From JADCRZ01 sp031399065 (GTDB lineage Bacteria; Bacteroidota; Bacteroidia; Chitinophagales; Chitinophagaceae), in the NCBI GenBank assembly GCA_031399065.1, contig JANNOM010000048.1, positions 272,064 through 336,063 of the forward strand: a stretch of 64,000 bases of DNA, written 5' to 3'. A program made the translations under genes and the position numbers. The notes below the pieces were generated by a model, which was not told the DNA's origin, ran no database searches, and was given only the letters and a program-made list of their open reading frames with translations. Of the stretch, positions 1 through 10,131 are shown piece by piece (the stretch's first letter is position 1; every line of letters starts with the position of its first letter).

Positions 1-367
1 CTTGCAGTAAGCTTTCCGCTTTATACAAATCCTTTGAGAATGTAAGAGGCATAAAATAACCCGTACCATCGCGGCTCAAACATTGTTTAAGGTGAAATTT
101 CTTTATGTTTTTCACTTCTAATCATTACCGCTGGCCTATTGCACGCCCTCAGCACGCCCCTTGCACATTGGAGAGAAGTCTCTATAAGGTTTGTAATAAG
201 GGTGGTGTTTTGTCTATAATTATGTTGACGAGTGGCATTATTGGAAACGGAGTAGCCATTTAATCCAGGTTGTTAAATCCGGCAAGCATATTATCTCTCA
301 TGCCGATTATACAAATGACGTATTTTTACTCACTGGACTCCGGGATTGCCATAATGTTTAAAACCTA
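1..367. other. Non-coding left edge upstream of the GH3 gene
   Basis: No gene is supported here. The first 45 to 60 bases are open in two frames that end at TAA near 43-45 and 57-59, so the 3' tail of an upstream gene may lie at the edge, but it is too short to identify. The rest must hold the leader and promoter of the glycosidase gene. I see no clear TAnnTTTG box and no strong hairpin. Confidence 0.4.
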
Positions 368-2998
368 ATGCAAATGATCCATTTCAAGAACAAATACGTC
401 TTATACTCCGTATTATCTACTTTTTTACTGGCGTTTCAATTGCCTGCACGATATGAATATCCTTTCCAAAATCCAAAACTTCCCATCGGGGAGCGGGTAG
501 ATAATCTGGTGTCGCTACTTACGATCGAAGAGAAAGTGGCACAGATGATCAACAACGCCCCGGCCATCGAACGACTGGGTATTCCTGCTTATAACTGGTG
601 GAACGAAACCCTGCACGGGGTAGCGAGAAGTCCTTATCATGTTACTTCTTACCCGCAGGCCATCGCTATGGCAGCTACCTGGGATACGGCATCCCTGCAC
701 CGCATGGCTGATTACTCCGCTACGGAAGGCCGGGCTATTTTTAATGATTCGAAAAAGAAGGGAGGAGGAACCGGTATTTATCTCGGGCTTACTTACTGGA
801 CACCGAATATCAATATCTTCCGGGACCCGCGCTGGGGCCGCGGACAGGAAACATATGGGGAAGATCCATTCCTGACCGGGACCCTGGGCAAAGCCTTCGT
901 GAGAGGACTGGAAGGCAACGATCCCAGGTACCTGAAAGCATCGGCCTGCGCCAAACACTTTGCCGTACACAGCGGCCCCGAGTGGAACCGCCATACATAT
1001 AATGCAAAGGTATCGGATTACGACCTTTGGGATACTTACCTGCCCGCATTCCGCGACCTGGTGGTAGATGCAAAAGTAAGCGGTGTAATGTGCGCTTATA
1101 ATGCGCTCGACGGGCAGCCCTGTTGCGGCAGCGACAAGCTGATGAACACCATACTGCGCAACGACTGGAAATTTACCGGCTATGTAACGTCCGATTGCGG
1201 CGGGATAGGCAATTTTCATCGCACACATAAAACGCACCCCAGTCCGGAAGCGGCGGCGGCAGATGCCGTATTGCATGGTACCGACTGTGAATGTGCGGGG
1301 AACCCGAGTTATAAAGCCTTACTGAAAGCAGTAAACGAAGGGCTGATCACTGAGGCGCAGATGGATGTGTCCCTGAAACGTTTATTCACCATCCGCTTTC
1401 GCCTGGGCATGTTCGATCCGGAGGAAATGGTTCCCTTCTCTAAAACCGGTGTGTCCGTATTGGAATCCGAACCGCATAAAGCCCACGCTTTAAAAATGGC
1501 CCGCCAGTCGATGGTGCTCCTGAAAAATGAGAATGGCCTTTTGCCATTACGCAAAACCGCCAGGATAGCGGTGGTAGGCCCTAATGCGGATGATAAAGGC
1601 GTAATGCTGGCTAATTATTACGGATATCCAACCCATATCACTACGCTGCTGGAAGGCATCCGCAAGAAGGTACAAACGCGCGTTATTTACGAAAAAGGAA
1701 TCAACCTGACCGATAACGAGGTATTTAAAACGGCTTACCCCGAACAGTCGCTTATGCATGAAGGTGAGCCGGGATTTCTGGCGGAGTATTTCCAGAATGC
1801 CACCCTGGAAGGCAGCCCTGTACTGGTGAGAACGGAAAAGAAGATAGATTACCAGTGGGGTGATGGAGAACAGGTGGCCGGAAAACTGATCGCCCGTAAA
1901 ATGTCTGTACGTTGGTCCACCACTTATACTCCCGCAACATCGGGAGAGGTAACGTTTGAGCTGAAAGGAGATGATGGATGCCGCCTGATCATAGACGGGG
2001 AACGAAAAATAGTACCCGAGGCGAAGAATCCTTATTATACCATGCAGGTGGAGAAAGGCAAGGCTTATAAACTGGTGATAGAATACTGGCAGCATTCCGA
2101 TAACGCGGAAATTAAATTCGATATAGGCGTAAAAGAAAAAGCCACTGCGCAGGAGATTGCGTCCCGGGTTAAAGATGCCGATGTGATCATTTTCGCAGGA
2201 GGTATATCGGCCCGGCTGGAAGGAGAGGAGATGCCGGTGCAGATAGATGGATTTAAAGGAGGCGACCGCACCAATATAGCATTGCCTTCTATACAAACGG
2301 AGTTGATGAAAGCCCTGAAGGCCACGGGCAAGCCGGTGGTATTCGTCTCCATGTCTGGCAGCGCTATCGGGTTCGAGTGGGAAGCGGGGAATGTTCCCGC
2401 CATCCTGCAGGCCTGGTATGGCGGACAGGCAGGTGGCGACGCGATTGCCGATGTACTGTTCGGCGATTACAATCCGGCGGGCCGCCTACCGGTTACTTTT
2501 TATAAAAACGTGAATGACCTGCCCGACTTTGAAGAATACAGTATGCGTAACCGCACCTACCGCTATTTCAAAGGCGATCCGCTCTATGCGTTCGGTTATG
2601 GTTTAAGTTATACGTCTTTCCGGTATAGCAACCTGGTGGTACCTGCTACGGCAAACGCGAATGCAGGGCTTACGGTAAAAGTGAATGTATCCAATACCGG
2701 AAAAAGAGACGGTGAAGAAGTGGTGCAATTGTACATAACACATACAAATGCAGAAACCGGCGGCACCGAAATACCCCTGCTGGCATTGAAGGGCTTTCAG
2801 CGGATTCATCTGAAGGCAGGAGAAACCAGGACGATCCTGTTTAAACTACAGGCCAAAGATTTATCCATTGTAGATAGCAACGGAAAATTAATACCCGGTA
2901 AAGGAACCGTTTCGGTTTCAGCAGGCGGGGGGCAGCCATCAGAAATATCTGTTAAAGCGGGTAAAGTAGTTAGGAAGAATATCCTATTAAAGGGATAG
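368..2998 (+). CDS. Exported glycoside hydrolase family 3 (beta-glucosidase/beta-xylosidase type) with PA14 domain
   Basis: The 876-residue product starts with a hydrophobic export signal (residues 10-24) and carries the GH3 fold in order. The N-terminal barrel includes the KH pair in the segment near residues 196-201 and the nucleophile loop TSDCGG, where Asp276 is the likely nucleophile. The C-terminal GH3 domain is split by a PA14-type carbohydrate-binding insert at about residues 465-600 (motif FLAEYF and later GDDGCRL). A fibronectin III-like domain ends the protein at about 790-860. The SDCG form of the nucleophile loop is common in plant-polymer beta-xylosidases and glucosidases, so the enzyme probably trims beta-linked oligosaccharides in the periplasm. 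Substrate cannot be fixed from sequence. A second ATG lies two codons downstream. No SusCD pair is adjacent, so it is not part of a visible polysaccharide locus. Confidence 0.92.
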   Translation: MQMIHFKNKYVLYSVLSTFLLAFQLPARYEYPFQNPKLPIGERVDNLVSLLTIEEKVAQMINNAPAIERLGIPAYNWWNETLHGVARSPYHVTSYPQAIAMAATWDTASLHRMADYSATEGRAIFNDSKKKGGGTGIYLGLTYWTPNINIFRDPRWGRGQETYGEDPFLTGTLGKAFVRGLEGNDPRYLKASACAKHFAVHSGPEWNRHTYNAKVSDYDLWDTYLPAFRDLVVDAKVSGVMCAYNALDGQPCCGSDKLMNTILRNDWKFTGYVTSDCGGIGNFHRTHKTHPSPEAAAADAVLHGTDCECAGNPSYKALLKAVNEGLITEAQMDVSLKRLFTIRFRLGMFDPEEMVPFSKTGVSVLESEPHKAHALKMARQSMVLLKNENGLLPLRKTARIAVVGPNADDKGVMLANYYGYPTHITTLLEGIRKKVQTRVIYEKGINLTDNEVFKTAYPEQSLMHEGEPGFLAEYFQNATLEGSPVLVRTEKKIDYQWGDGEQVAGKLIARKMSVRWSTTYTPATSGEVTFELKGDDGCRLIIDGERKIVPEAKNPYYTMQVEKGKAYKLVIEYWQHSDNAEIKFDIGVKEKATAQEIASRVKDADVIIFAGGISARLEGEEMPVQIDGFKGGDRTNIALPSIQTELMKALKATGKPVVFVSMSGSAIGFEWEAGNVPAILQAWYGGQAGGDAIADVLFGDYNPAGRLPVTFYKNVNDLPDFEEYSMRNRTYRYFKGDPLYAFGYGLSYTSFRYSNLVVPATANANAGLTVKVNVSNTGKRDGEEVVQLYITHTNAETGGTEIPLLALKGFQRIHLKAGETRTILFKLQAKDLSIVDSNGKLIPGKGTVSVSAGGGQPSEISVKAGKVVRKNILLKG

Positions 2999-3125
2999 TG
3001 CCTATTTAAAGATAGAGTCAATGGCAGCCGGTTATTTTATGAAGCCTTTGGTAACAAGAACTACCGGTTTTAACAATAGAGCCGGTATTATGTAAACACC
3101 GTTTTACTGATATATACGCATTACT

Positions 3126-4349
3126 ATGAAAATATTCCTGTTTACCGTTGTGTGCTTTATTTTTAGTATGAGTACCATAGCACAAATGAATAAGCCTGGT
3201 GTATGGTGGCGGGCCCGCCTGCAGCGTCAGGATGGAGTGGCCGTTGTATTCAACTTTGAACGCAAGCAGGAACGGGGCGGAGAAGTATGGTATATACGCA
3301 ATGCCGGCGAACGAATGAAAGTGACCGATATTGACCGAAAGGGCGATTCTCTTATCGTACAAATGCCGGTATTCGAATCGCAGTTCCGCTTATTGCAAAA
3401 GGACAAGCTGCTGGAAGGCGTTTGGATAAAAGCCGGTTCTTTAAAAACGCAGGAGATGCCTATTACCGCTGTACCGGGCAAAGAACGTTTTGCCGTTAAA
3501 AGCTCTTCGCAGCAAAACATCTCCGGTAGATGGGCCGTTACGTTTACCAACAGCCTGAACCTATCTTCCCCCTCTGTTGCGGAGTTCCGGCAAACAGGGG
3601 ATATCGTTACGGGTACGTTTCTCAACCCTACGGGCGACTATCGCTACCTGGAAGGTGTTATCGATGGTGATTCTCTTTTTCTTTCCGGCTTTGATGGAAG
3701 TCATGCTTTTCTCTTTACCGCACGCATCGGGGGAGACGAGCTTTCAGGCGGCCGGTACTATTCCGGTGCTACTTCGCGGCAAACATGGACAGCTAAAAAA
3801 GACGCATCTGCCTCCTTACCCGCAGGTGATGTAGAGATGTACCTGCGACCTGGGGAAGAAAAGCTGGATTTTACTTTCAACGACCTCGAGGGAAAGCCCG
3901 TTTCCATTAATGATGAACGTTATAAAAACAAGGTGGTAGTGATACAGCTTATGGGAAGCTGGTGCCCCAACTGCATGGACGAAACGGCTTTCCTGAGCAG
4001 TTACTATAATAAAAACAAAACACGGGGCGTAGAGATCATATCGCTGGCTTACGAATACAGTGCGGATACCGCCCGGGCTTCCAGGAGCCTGCGAAAATTT
4101 CAGAAACAATTTAATGTTCAATATGCTATGCTAAATACAGGCGTTACCGTATCGGATACACTACGCACACAAAAAACCCTGCCACAGTTAACGCCCATAC
4201 GCATGTTTCCGTCTTCCATTATCATCGATAAAAAAAGCAGGGTGCGAAAGCTGGATACCGGCTTTAACGGACCCGCCACCGGCAAGCATTATATAGATTA
4301 TGTAAATGCATTCCATAAAACGATCGATGAATTATTAGCAGAAAAATAG
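3126..4349 (+). CDS. Exported TlpA-like thioredoxin-fold protein
   Basis: This 407-residue protein has a signal peptide ending at an AQ site near residue 20. An N-terminal region of about 220 residues is predicted beta-rich and not recognised. A TlpA/AhpC-type thioredoxin-fold domain occupies about residues 240-400 with the redox motif WCPNC (Cys280 and Cys283). Bacteroidota often carry such fusions, in which an unknown periplasmic domain precedes a TlpA domain that reduces or isomerises disulfides. The gene stands alone, 127 bases after the GH3 gene, and converges with the ABC permease whose stop is only 12 bases away. The active-site pair is intact, so thiol chemistry is likely; the partner is unknown. 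Confidence 0.82.
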   Translation: MKIFLFTVVCFIFSMSTIAQMNKPGVWWRARLQRQDGVAVVFNFERKQERGGEVWYIRNAGERMKVTDIDRKGDSLIVQMPVFESQFRLLQKDKLLEGVWIKAGSLKTQEMPITAVPGKERFAVKSSSQQNISGRWAVTFTNSLNLSSPSVAEFRQTGDIVTGTFLNPTGDYRYLEGVIDGDSLFLSGFDGSHAFLFTARIGGDELSGGRYYSGATSRQTWTAKKDASASLPAGDVEMYLRPGEEKLDFTFNDLEGKPVSINDERYKNKVVVIQLMGSWCPNCMDETAFLSSYYNKNKTRGVEIISLAYEYSADTARASRSLRKFQKQFNVQYAMLNTGVTVSDTLRTQKTLPQLTPIRMFPSSIIIDKKSRVRKLDTGFNGPATGKHYIDYVNAFHKTIDELLAEK

Positions 4350-4360
4350 CATCCTCCCAA

Positions 4361-6049
4361 TTATAAGGTGATGGCCGGCCATTTCGTATTTTGCAAGCGG
4401 CGCAGGTGCAGGAACGCAGTCAGCCCGGTTAATGGAATCAGGCAATAAATCGCCCAGGGGAATCGTAGCACGAGGTAATGCAACCCGATAAGCATCGCCA
4501 TGAGCACAAGCTGCAGCATCATCCTGATAAGCTGACCAGATCCCTGTTGCGTATTGGGTTGCTGCGAGAAGGGTAAATGTTTTTTCGATATTTCACCGGC
4601 AATTAAAATAAAGTTGAACTGAAGAAAGCACCCCAATATAAAATCATCGATAATGGCGGCCCCCCATATAACAAAAGAAAGAACAAATAAAAGCAGGAGA
4701 GCCGGTGCAAAATACTTTATGGCAATGGCCTTTATACTTCCAGAAATAAGCTGACCGGGGTAAATAACAGGGGCACTAAAATAAACCCAGGCCGATGGGA
4801 AGTGTTCACTAAAGCTGACCAGGTACCGCGCAGTTAATAATAAATAGAGCGGCATATAAACAGCCCATAAAAAGTTATTGGTTTCCGGCAGTCTTTCCCA
4901 TATTGTATCCATTTCCCTTCCACCTTTAAACATGAATATAAATATGAATACAAAAATATAACCCATGCTGGGGTAAAATTGCAAGCGGAATTGTTTATCT
5001 CGACTACTAACTTTCCACGTAAGCTGAAAGCCGGATTCTTCCGTTCCGGATCTACAGAACCTGGTAGATAGCCGTTCAGATACGGATTTCGTTGAACCTG
5101 TTCTTACTTCAGATGTATTCTTTACACCGGCCTCTATATCTGTACCAAGAACAGCCATTTTCCGGGAAAAAGAAGGTGCCAGGTATTTATTCATTATCCA
5201 GAACAATACAGGCGGCAATCCTATGGAAAGCAAAACCATACCGATATGTAGTGCGTCCCATTTATTTATATATACCGCTTCCAGGGCACTGGCCATCCAG
5301 ACCGGTGGTGCCAGGTAGGCATACGGGCCGGGAGAAAAACTACTCAACGTATCTGATACATTAACAAGTGCGGGTATCAACTGGTTACCTAATGCAAATG
5401 CAATGGTCATAAATATCTGAAAATAAGTGATGATATCTTTTAGCTTTTCTTCGCTGGCATACCTAAGCACCAGCATGTATAAACAGTATGTAAGAAAAAC
5501 GGCCAGCAATATGGTAGAAATGCTGGTAACGATACAGGCCATTCCTACGGCTATTCCATATATAAAAAAAATACAGGTTACCGGTACCAGGCATATGGCC
5601 ATACCAAACTGAAACAAGTAGATAAATACATGTACCATACGTGCAGCAAACAACGTTCTGCCGGTAACCGGGCGGGGAAGTATGATCTGATTATCGGCCG
5701 TATCCATTAACACAGATGAAAAGTCGGTTATAAGCGTCATCGCTATCATGAACAGCAGGTAAGAATTAAAAAAGATCATCGGCAACATGATATTATTAAC
5801 ATTCGAAATGATCATGCTGACGAAAAAAAACCCCGTTCCGGCATATATAAGCAGTATGAAGTTTAAATTTCCTGAACCGAGCTTTTCCTTACCCGGCTGG
5901 GCAGATACCCGGCCAAACTTTGCGGATGTACGGCGACTATCCATGATCAGCTTCATTTCCACAATGCGAAACAGTTGCTGATCGTTGATACCCACTTTGC
6001 GCAAAAGGGGAAAGAACGAACTCAACATTCTTAATAACAATTTTCCCAT
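4361..6049 (-). CDS. ABC exporter membrane subunit
   Basis: The product is a 562-residue polytopic membrane protein. Hydrophobic segments are clear at roughly residues 70-95, 135-165, 175-200, 220-245, 275-300 and again in the last 200 residues. The gene starts three bases after the stop of an ABC ATPase gene, so the two form an operon and probably one transporter. The size and split hydrophobic pattern resemble the large ABC-2-type permeases found beside single ATPase genes in Bacteroidota. No substrate-binding protein is near, which argues for export or a membrane-maintenance role. Specific substrate is unknown. Confidence 0.75.
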   Translation of the reverse strand: MGKLLLRMLSSFFPLLRKVGINDQQLFRIVEMKLIMDSRRTSAKFGRVSAQPGKEKLGSGNLNFILLIYAGTGFFFVSMIISNVNNIMLPMIFFNSYLLFMIAMTLITDFSSVLMDTADNQIILPRPVTGRTLFAARMVHVFIYLFQFGMAICLVPVTCIFFIYGIAVGMACIVTSISTILLAVFLTYCLYMLVLRYASEEKLKDIITYFQIFMTIAFALGNQLIPALVNVSDTLSSFSPGPYAYLAPPVWMASALEAVYINKWDALHIGMVLLSIGLPPVLFWIMNKYLAPSFSRKMAVLGTDIEAGVKNTSEVRTGSTKSVSERLSTRFCRSGTEESGFQLTWKVSSRDKQFRLQFYPSMGYIFVFIFIFMFKGGREMDTIWERLPETNNFLWAVYMPLYLLLTARYLVSFSEHFPSAWVYFSAPVIYPGQLISGSIKAIAIKYFAPALLLLFVLSFVIWGAAIIDDFILGCFLQFNFILIAGEISKKHLPFSQQPNTQQGSGQLIRMMLQLVLMAMLIGLHYLVLRFPWAIYCLIPLTGLTAFLHLRRLQNTKWPAITL

Positions 6050-6052
6050 ATC

Positions 6053-6826
6053 TTAATTTTTAAGAATGTCTACAAATGTTCCCGCGACGGAGTGGTGTTC
6101 GTGATTGCCGGTAAGTTCAGTGAAAACTGATTCCAGCGAGCCCAGGTTTGCCTTTTCCTTTAATTCGGAAAAGCTTCCGTCGGCCACTACCTGGCCCTGA
6201 TTAATAATAATGATCCGGTCGCTGATTTTTTCCACTACGTCCATGATATGAGAGGAATAAAAAATGGTTTTACCTGCCTGTTTTAACTGTGACAATATTT
6301 CCTTTACCAGTATTACAGAATTCGCATCAAGTCCGCTCAGCGGCTCGTCGAGGAATATAATTTCCGGGTTATGCAGCAGGCCGGAAATCAGCAGTACTTT
6401 CTGTTTCATCCCTTTACTGAATCCGCTCATACGCATGCCCGACTTATCGGCAAGGTCGAACAGTCGCAGCAATTCCATCGATTTCCGCTTAATGGTTTCC
6501 TGTTCGATATCATATAGGCGGCCTATAAACAGAAGGTATTCCGCAGGTGTGAGCACTTCATAAATCGCTGCCTGTTCCGGTATATACCCTATTCGTTTTT
6601 TGATCTCCAGGGCATAGGTTGCCACATTCAGTCCCAGCACCTTCACTTCACCTTCGAAATCGGGAATAATACCGGTAATAATTTTTATAGTAGTACTCTT
6701 GCCGGCTCCGTTAGGGCCAATATACCCAATCACTTCTCCCTGGGAAAAAGAAAGATCGATACCTTTCAAAACATACAATCCATTGTACTGCTTTTTAAGG
6801 CCTGAAAGCGTGATGATAGGATTCAT
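6053..6826 (-). CDS. ABC transporter ATP-binding protein
   Basis: This 257-residue ATPase has the Walker A motif GPNGAGKS at residues 37-44, a signature region GFSKGMKQK in place of the canonical LSGGQ, and the Walker B/D-loop sequence FLDEPLSGLD. This pattern fits the CcmA/NatA-type exporter ATPases that pair with ABC-2 permeases. It is the first gene of a two-gene operon with the downstream membrane subunit. The start ATG lies 36 bases from the convergent end of the neighbouring glycosylase gene region, so a promoter must sit in that short gap or within the glycosylase gene. Confidence 0.9.
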   Translation of the reverse strand: MNPIITLSGLKKQYNGLYVLKGIDLSFSQGEVIGYIGPNGAGKSTTIKIITGIIPDFEGEVKVLGLNVATYALEIKKRIGYIPEQAAIYEVLTPAEYLLFIGRLYDIEQETIKRKSMELLRLFDLADKSGMRMSGFSKGMKQKVLLISGLLHNPEIIFLDEPLSGLDANSVILVKEILSQLKQAGKTIFYSSHIMDVVEKISDRIIIINQGQVVADGSFSELKEKANLGSLESVFTELTGNHEHHSVAGTFVDILKN

Positions 6827-6862
6827 AAAAAATTTGATGTGCTGCGAATATGTATAAAGGTA

Positions 6863-7456
6863 CTAAATGTCTTTCCACTTCCATAAATGCAGGCAGGCGT
6901 AGGTGCGGTAGGGGCTCCATTTGGCGGAGTGTTTCAGCATCTTTTCTTTCAACAGCTTTTTATTGGCCGGGTCAAGTTTATAAAGGCGGATCATGGCCTG
7001 CTGTATGCCGAGGTCATCTACTGCAAACACGTCTTCCCTGCCGAGGCTGAACATCAGCAGCATTTCAACGGTCCATCTTCCCACTCCTTTGATGGTGGTA
7101 AGCAACCCGATGATTTCTTCATCCCCCATTTTATGCAGTTTCCTATCGGTAAGGCCGGATTCCGTAAAGAACCGGGCTACATTGAGAATGTATTGCACTT
7201 TGGCATTCGAAAGGCCTATTGCCCGTAATGTTTCAGGAGCCGTGCCCAGCACTTGTTGCGCGGAAGGCTCCTTCCCATCGAACAGTTCGAGAAAACGCCT
7301 GAAAATCACTTTTGCCACTTTGGTGCTTAGCTGCTGGCTCATGATGCTTGCCATTAGGCGGAGCGGTATATTTTTATGCAGCGTGAGTACGCAGGGCTCC
7401 ATATGGAGCAGGGGCGTTAGCTTTTTATCCTTTTGTAAATGCAGCAGGTATTCCAT
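6863..7456 (-). CDS. DNA-3-methyladenine glycosylase II (AlkA/HhH-GPD family)
   Basis: The 197-residue product carries the helix-hairpin-helix segment IKGVGRWTVEM at residues 122-132 and the downstream acidic site VDDLG, where Asp148 matches the catalytic aspartate of the HhH-GPD superfamily. It would excise alkylated bases in base excision repair. It lacks the N-terminal TBP-like domain of E. coli AlkA and corresponds to the compact form. The start is placed at the ATG at 7456; a TTG two codons upstream is less likely. A perfect -7-like box TACATTTG lies at 7467-7460, only three bases before this ATG, so the transcript may be leaderless. Confidence 0.87.
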   Translation of the reverse strand: MEYLLHLQKDKKLTPLLHMEPCVLTLHKNIPLRLMASIMSQQLSTKVAKVIFRRFLELFDGKEPSAQQVLGTAPETLRAIGLSNAKVQYILNVARFFTESGLTDRKLHKMGDEEIIGLLTTIKGVGRWTVEMLLMFSLGREDVFAVDDLGIQQAMIRLYKLDPANKKLLKEKMLKHSAKWSPYRTYACLHLWKWKDI

Positions 7457-7459
7457 ACG

Positions 7460-7467
7460 CAAATGTA
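7460..7467 (-). promoter_or_regulatory. Candidate -7 box (TACATTTG) of the DNA glycosylase gene
   Basis: The minus strand reads TACATTTG, a full match to the Bacteroidota TAnnTTTG element, ending three bases before the ATG. If used, transcription would start at or just inside the start codon. No good TTTG -33 element was found at the standard spacing. Confidence 0.35.
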
Positions 7468-7572
7468 CGCTCCGTGGATATCCATAATGAACAATATTTC
7501 AGACACAACCGGGCCTTATTATTGCAGATCATCGATATATATGTATTCCGTAACCAGTAAAAACGATCTTAT

Positions 7573-10053
7573 TTGAGCAAAATACTCCCATGGCTGTTAA
7601 AAGGTTTCCTGATACTGACGGGTATTCTCATACTGGCATTTATCGGTGTATTTACCTATGTATCGTTGAATAAAAAAAAGATAATAGGGCTGGTTACACA
7701 GGAAATAGGTACAAAGTTGAATGGCAAGGTAGATATCCGCGACGTAGAACTGAGCTTTTTCCGGAATTTCCCCGAAGTATCTGTGCTGCTTCACGATGTA
7801 TCCATTACCGATACACTCTTTTCCGCGCACCGGCACCCGCTGCTGCAGGCCGAAGAAGTGTTTGTGAATATCAGTTTCTGGAAACTAATAAAAAGTGAGC
7901 CGCCACTAAAAGGACTGCAGTTAGAGGGTGGTACCGTTTACCTGTTTACTGATTCTACCGGTTATACAAATACATACCTGCTAAACCCCCGGAGGGACAC
8001 CGTTACTACTACTGCGAAAACGCCTTACAAAAACGAATTGAAATCGATCCTGTTGAAAGATATGAATATCGTTATCAGCGATGCAAGAAAAGAAAAGCTG
8101 TACAACTTTATGGTAACCAGGCTCGACGCAGGAATAGATAGCAGGGACAGCAGTTCGTTTTTGTTCGCTGTAAGAGCAGACTTACTGGTTAAAAGTCTTG
8201 CCTTTAATCTGCAAAGAGGCAGTTTTTTAAAAGATAAAACGTTTACCGGCAGATTCGATATAAAGTTTCTGAAAAAGACTAACCGGCTGGTATTTGACAG
8301 TATAGATGTTAATATCGCCGGTCATCCCCTTAATCTCAGCGGAAGTTTTGACCTCAAAGGAAATACGCCGCAGTTTGCCCTGCGCCTGCATGTACGAAAA
8401 ATCCTTTATCCTTTCGTACGATCTTTATTGCCTGCTCAGTTAAACCGCAATCTGTCGATAGTAGACGTGGATAAGCCGGTAGACGGCGATGCGGTGATTA
8501 CCGGTCCCCTGAAAGGAGGCGACCCCCGGGTGTACATTACCTGGAGTGCCCGCAACGCGAAGGTAAAAACACCCTTCCTTGACTTTGAAGATGCCTCTTT
8601 TGAAGGATATTTTACCAATGAAGTAGTTGCGGGCCGGCCACGCAAAGACCCCAATTCCAAAATCGAAGTCAATCATTTTAAAGCCCGCTGGCACGGACTG
8701 TCACTCAGTTCCAACCGCATCGAGATACTTAATCTTTACAAACCCTTACTTACCTGCGACCTGGGTAGCCACTTCGAACTCAAAACCCTGAACGATATTA
8801 TAGGAAGCGAGGCAATCCGGTTTAATGAGGGAGCGGGGAGTATACAGGTACTTTACAAAGGACCGATAGAAAAAAACAATAACACCAATTCATTGCTCAA
8901 CGGGGCCGTTTCGTTTAGTAATGCTTCAATACTTTACACACCCAGAAATGTGGAAATGAAGCAGGTAAACGGGAAACTTACTTTTCGCAATTCCGATGTA
9001 TTCGTGGAGAATCTTCAGTGCCTGGTAATGGATAACCTGGTAACGATGCAGGGCAGGGCAGATAACCTGCTTACACTTATTAATACCCAGCCAGGCAAGG
9101 CCAATATCGACTGGAATATTTATACGCCATCTCTTAACCTGGGATCATTTATGTACCTTTTGCAACCGAGGAACAAGAAGACCCAAAGTAAACGGAATAA
9201 CAATCGCGTATCCGATATGGCTGATAAGATCGACAATCTCATGGAGCAATGTACCCTGCAGGTAACGCTAAAGGCAGATAAACTTTTATACAAAAAATTT
9301 GAGGCTTCCCGTACGATTGCAGATATCAAACTGCTGGAAAATAAATACGTGATCAACAAGCTAAGTATGGACCATGCAGGCGGCCATATCGAAATGAACG
9401 GGTCGCTTGTACATGAACGTGATAACTATAATTCGGCAAAAATAAGAGCTGCTTTGCAACATGTGGAGGTGAATAAGGTATTTGCCGCTTTTGAAGATTT
9501 TGGCCAGGACGGCATTGTCGGTGAAAACCTGGAAGGTAAATTAACGGCCAATGTAGAAGCCGCAATGATTATGGACGATAAGGGCGCATTGCTGCCCTCC
9601 GGCCTGGTGAGCAAAGTCGATTTTTCGCTGAAAGACGGGGCACTCAATAATTACGAGCCCCTTAAAAAACTGCAGCGTTTCGTGTTTAAAAAGCGGGACT
9701 TCGATAATATACGATTCGCAGAATTAAAGAATACCCTGGAAATAAATAATGGCGAAATAAAGATCAACCGGATGGAAATACAATCCTCCGTTTTGTCACT
9801 ATTCGTAGAAGGCTTGTATAGTCAGACAGGCAAAACCGACATGAGCATACAGGTACCGTTAAACAATCTAAAAAAGCGGGACGAGGATTATAACCCGGAA
9901 AATGTTGGTACGGAAACGAAAAGAACCGGTAGTGTCTATATACGCGGCCGGCCAGGAGAAGACGGCAATATTAAATTTAAGTTAGATCTTTTTAACAGGT
10001 ACAGCAGGGATAAAGAAAATGCATTAATGGCAGATTCTTTAAATCAGAAATAA
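7573..10053 (+). CDS. AsmA-like inner-membrane protein
   Basis: The 826-residue protein begins with a single membrane anchor at about residues 5-30, followed by a long periplasmic domain. The AsmA signature lies at the start (conversion of a short basic stretch into a beta-groove repeat) and the AsmA_2-like end is at about residues 600-790. AsmA-like proteins form lipid-transfer bridges or affect outer membrane assembly. The start is a TTG at 7573: an in-frame TAA lies at 7558, no ATG occurs between, and later ATGs would remove the membrane anchor. The gene is divergent from the glycosylase and followed 78 bases later by an AraC gene on the same strand. Confidence 0.8.
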   Translation: MSKILPWLLKGFLILTGILILAFIGVFTYVSLNKKKIIGLVTQEIGTKLNGKVDIRDVELSFFRNFPEVSVLLHDVSITDTLFSAHRHPLLQAEEVFVNISFWKLIKSEPPLKGLQLEGGTVYLFTDSTGYTNTYLLNPRRDTVTTTAKTPYKNELKSILLKDMNIVISDARKEKLYNFMVTRLDAGIDSRDSSSFLFAVRADLLVKSLAFNLQRGSFLKDKTFTGRFDIKFLKKTNRLVFDSIDVNIAGHPLNLSGSFDLKGNTPQFALRLHVRKILYPFVRSLLPAQLNRNLSIVDVDKPVDGDAVITGPLKGGDPRVYITWSARNAKVKTPFLDFEDASFEGYFTNEVVAGRPRKDPNSKIEVNHFKARWHGLSLSSNRIEILNLYKPLLTCDLGSHFELKTLNDIIGSEAIRFNEGAGSIQVLYKGPIEKNNNTNSLLNGAVSFSNASILYTPRNVEMKQVNGKLTFRNSDVFVENLQCLVMDNLVTMQGRADNLLTLINTQPGKANIDWNIYTPSLNLGSFMYLLQPRNKKTQSKRNNNRVSDMADKIDNLMEQCTLQVTLKADKLLYKKFEASRTIADIKLLENKYVINKLSMDHAGGHIEMNGSLVHERDNYNSAKIRAALQHVEVNKVFAAFEDFGQDGIVGENLEGKLTANVEAAMIMDDKGALLPSGLVSKVDFSLKDGALNNYEPLKKLQRFVFKKRDFDNIRFAELKNTLEINNGEIKINRMEIQSSVLSLFVEGLYSQTGKTDMSIQVPLNNLKKRDEDYNPENVGTETKRTGSVYIRGRPGEDGNIKFKLDLFNRYSRDKENALMADSLNQK

Positions 10054-10131
10054 CTTTTGACCAACTATCCCCTTACTCAACCATGAGCAGATAAAAAAAT
10101 TTTTGATATATTTATAACCATAACTATTACG

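Noticed and set aside
515..1276. Long minus-strand open frame inside the GH3 gene
   Set aside because: It is antisense to a strong GH3 domain and has no recognisable protein features.
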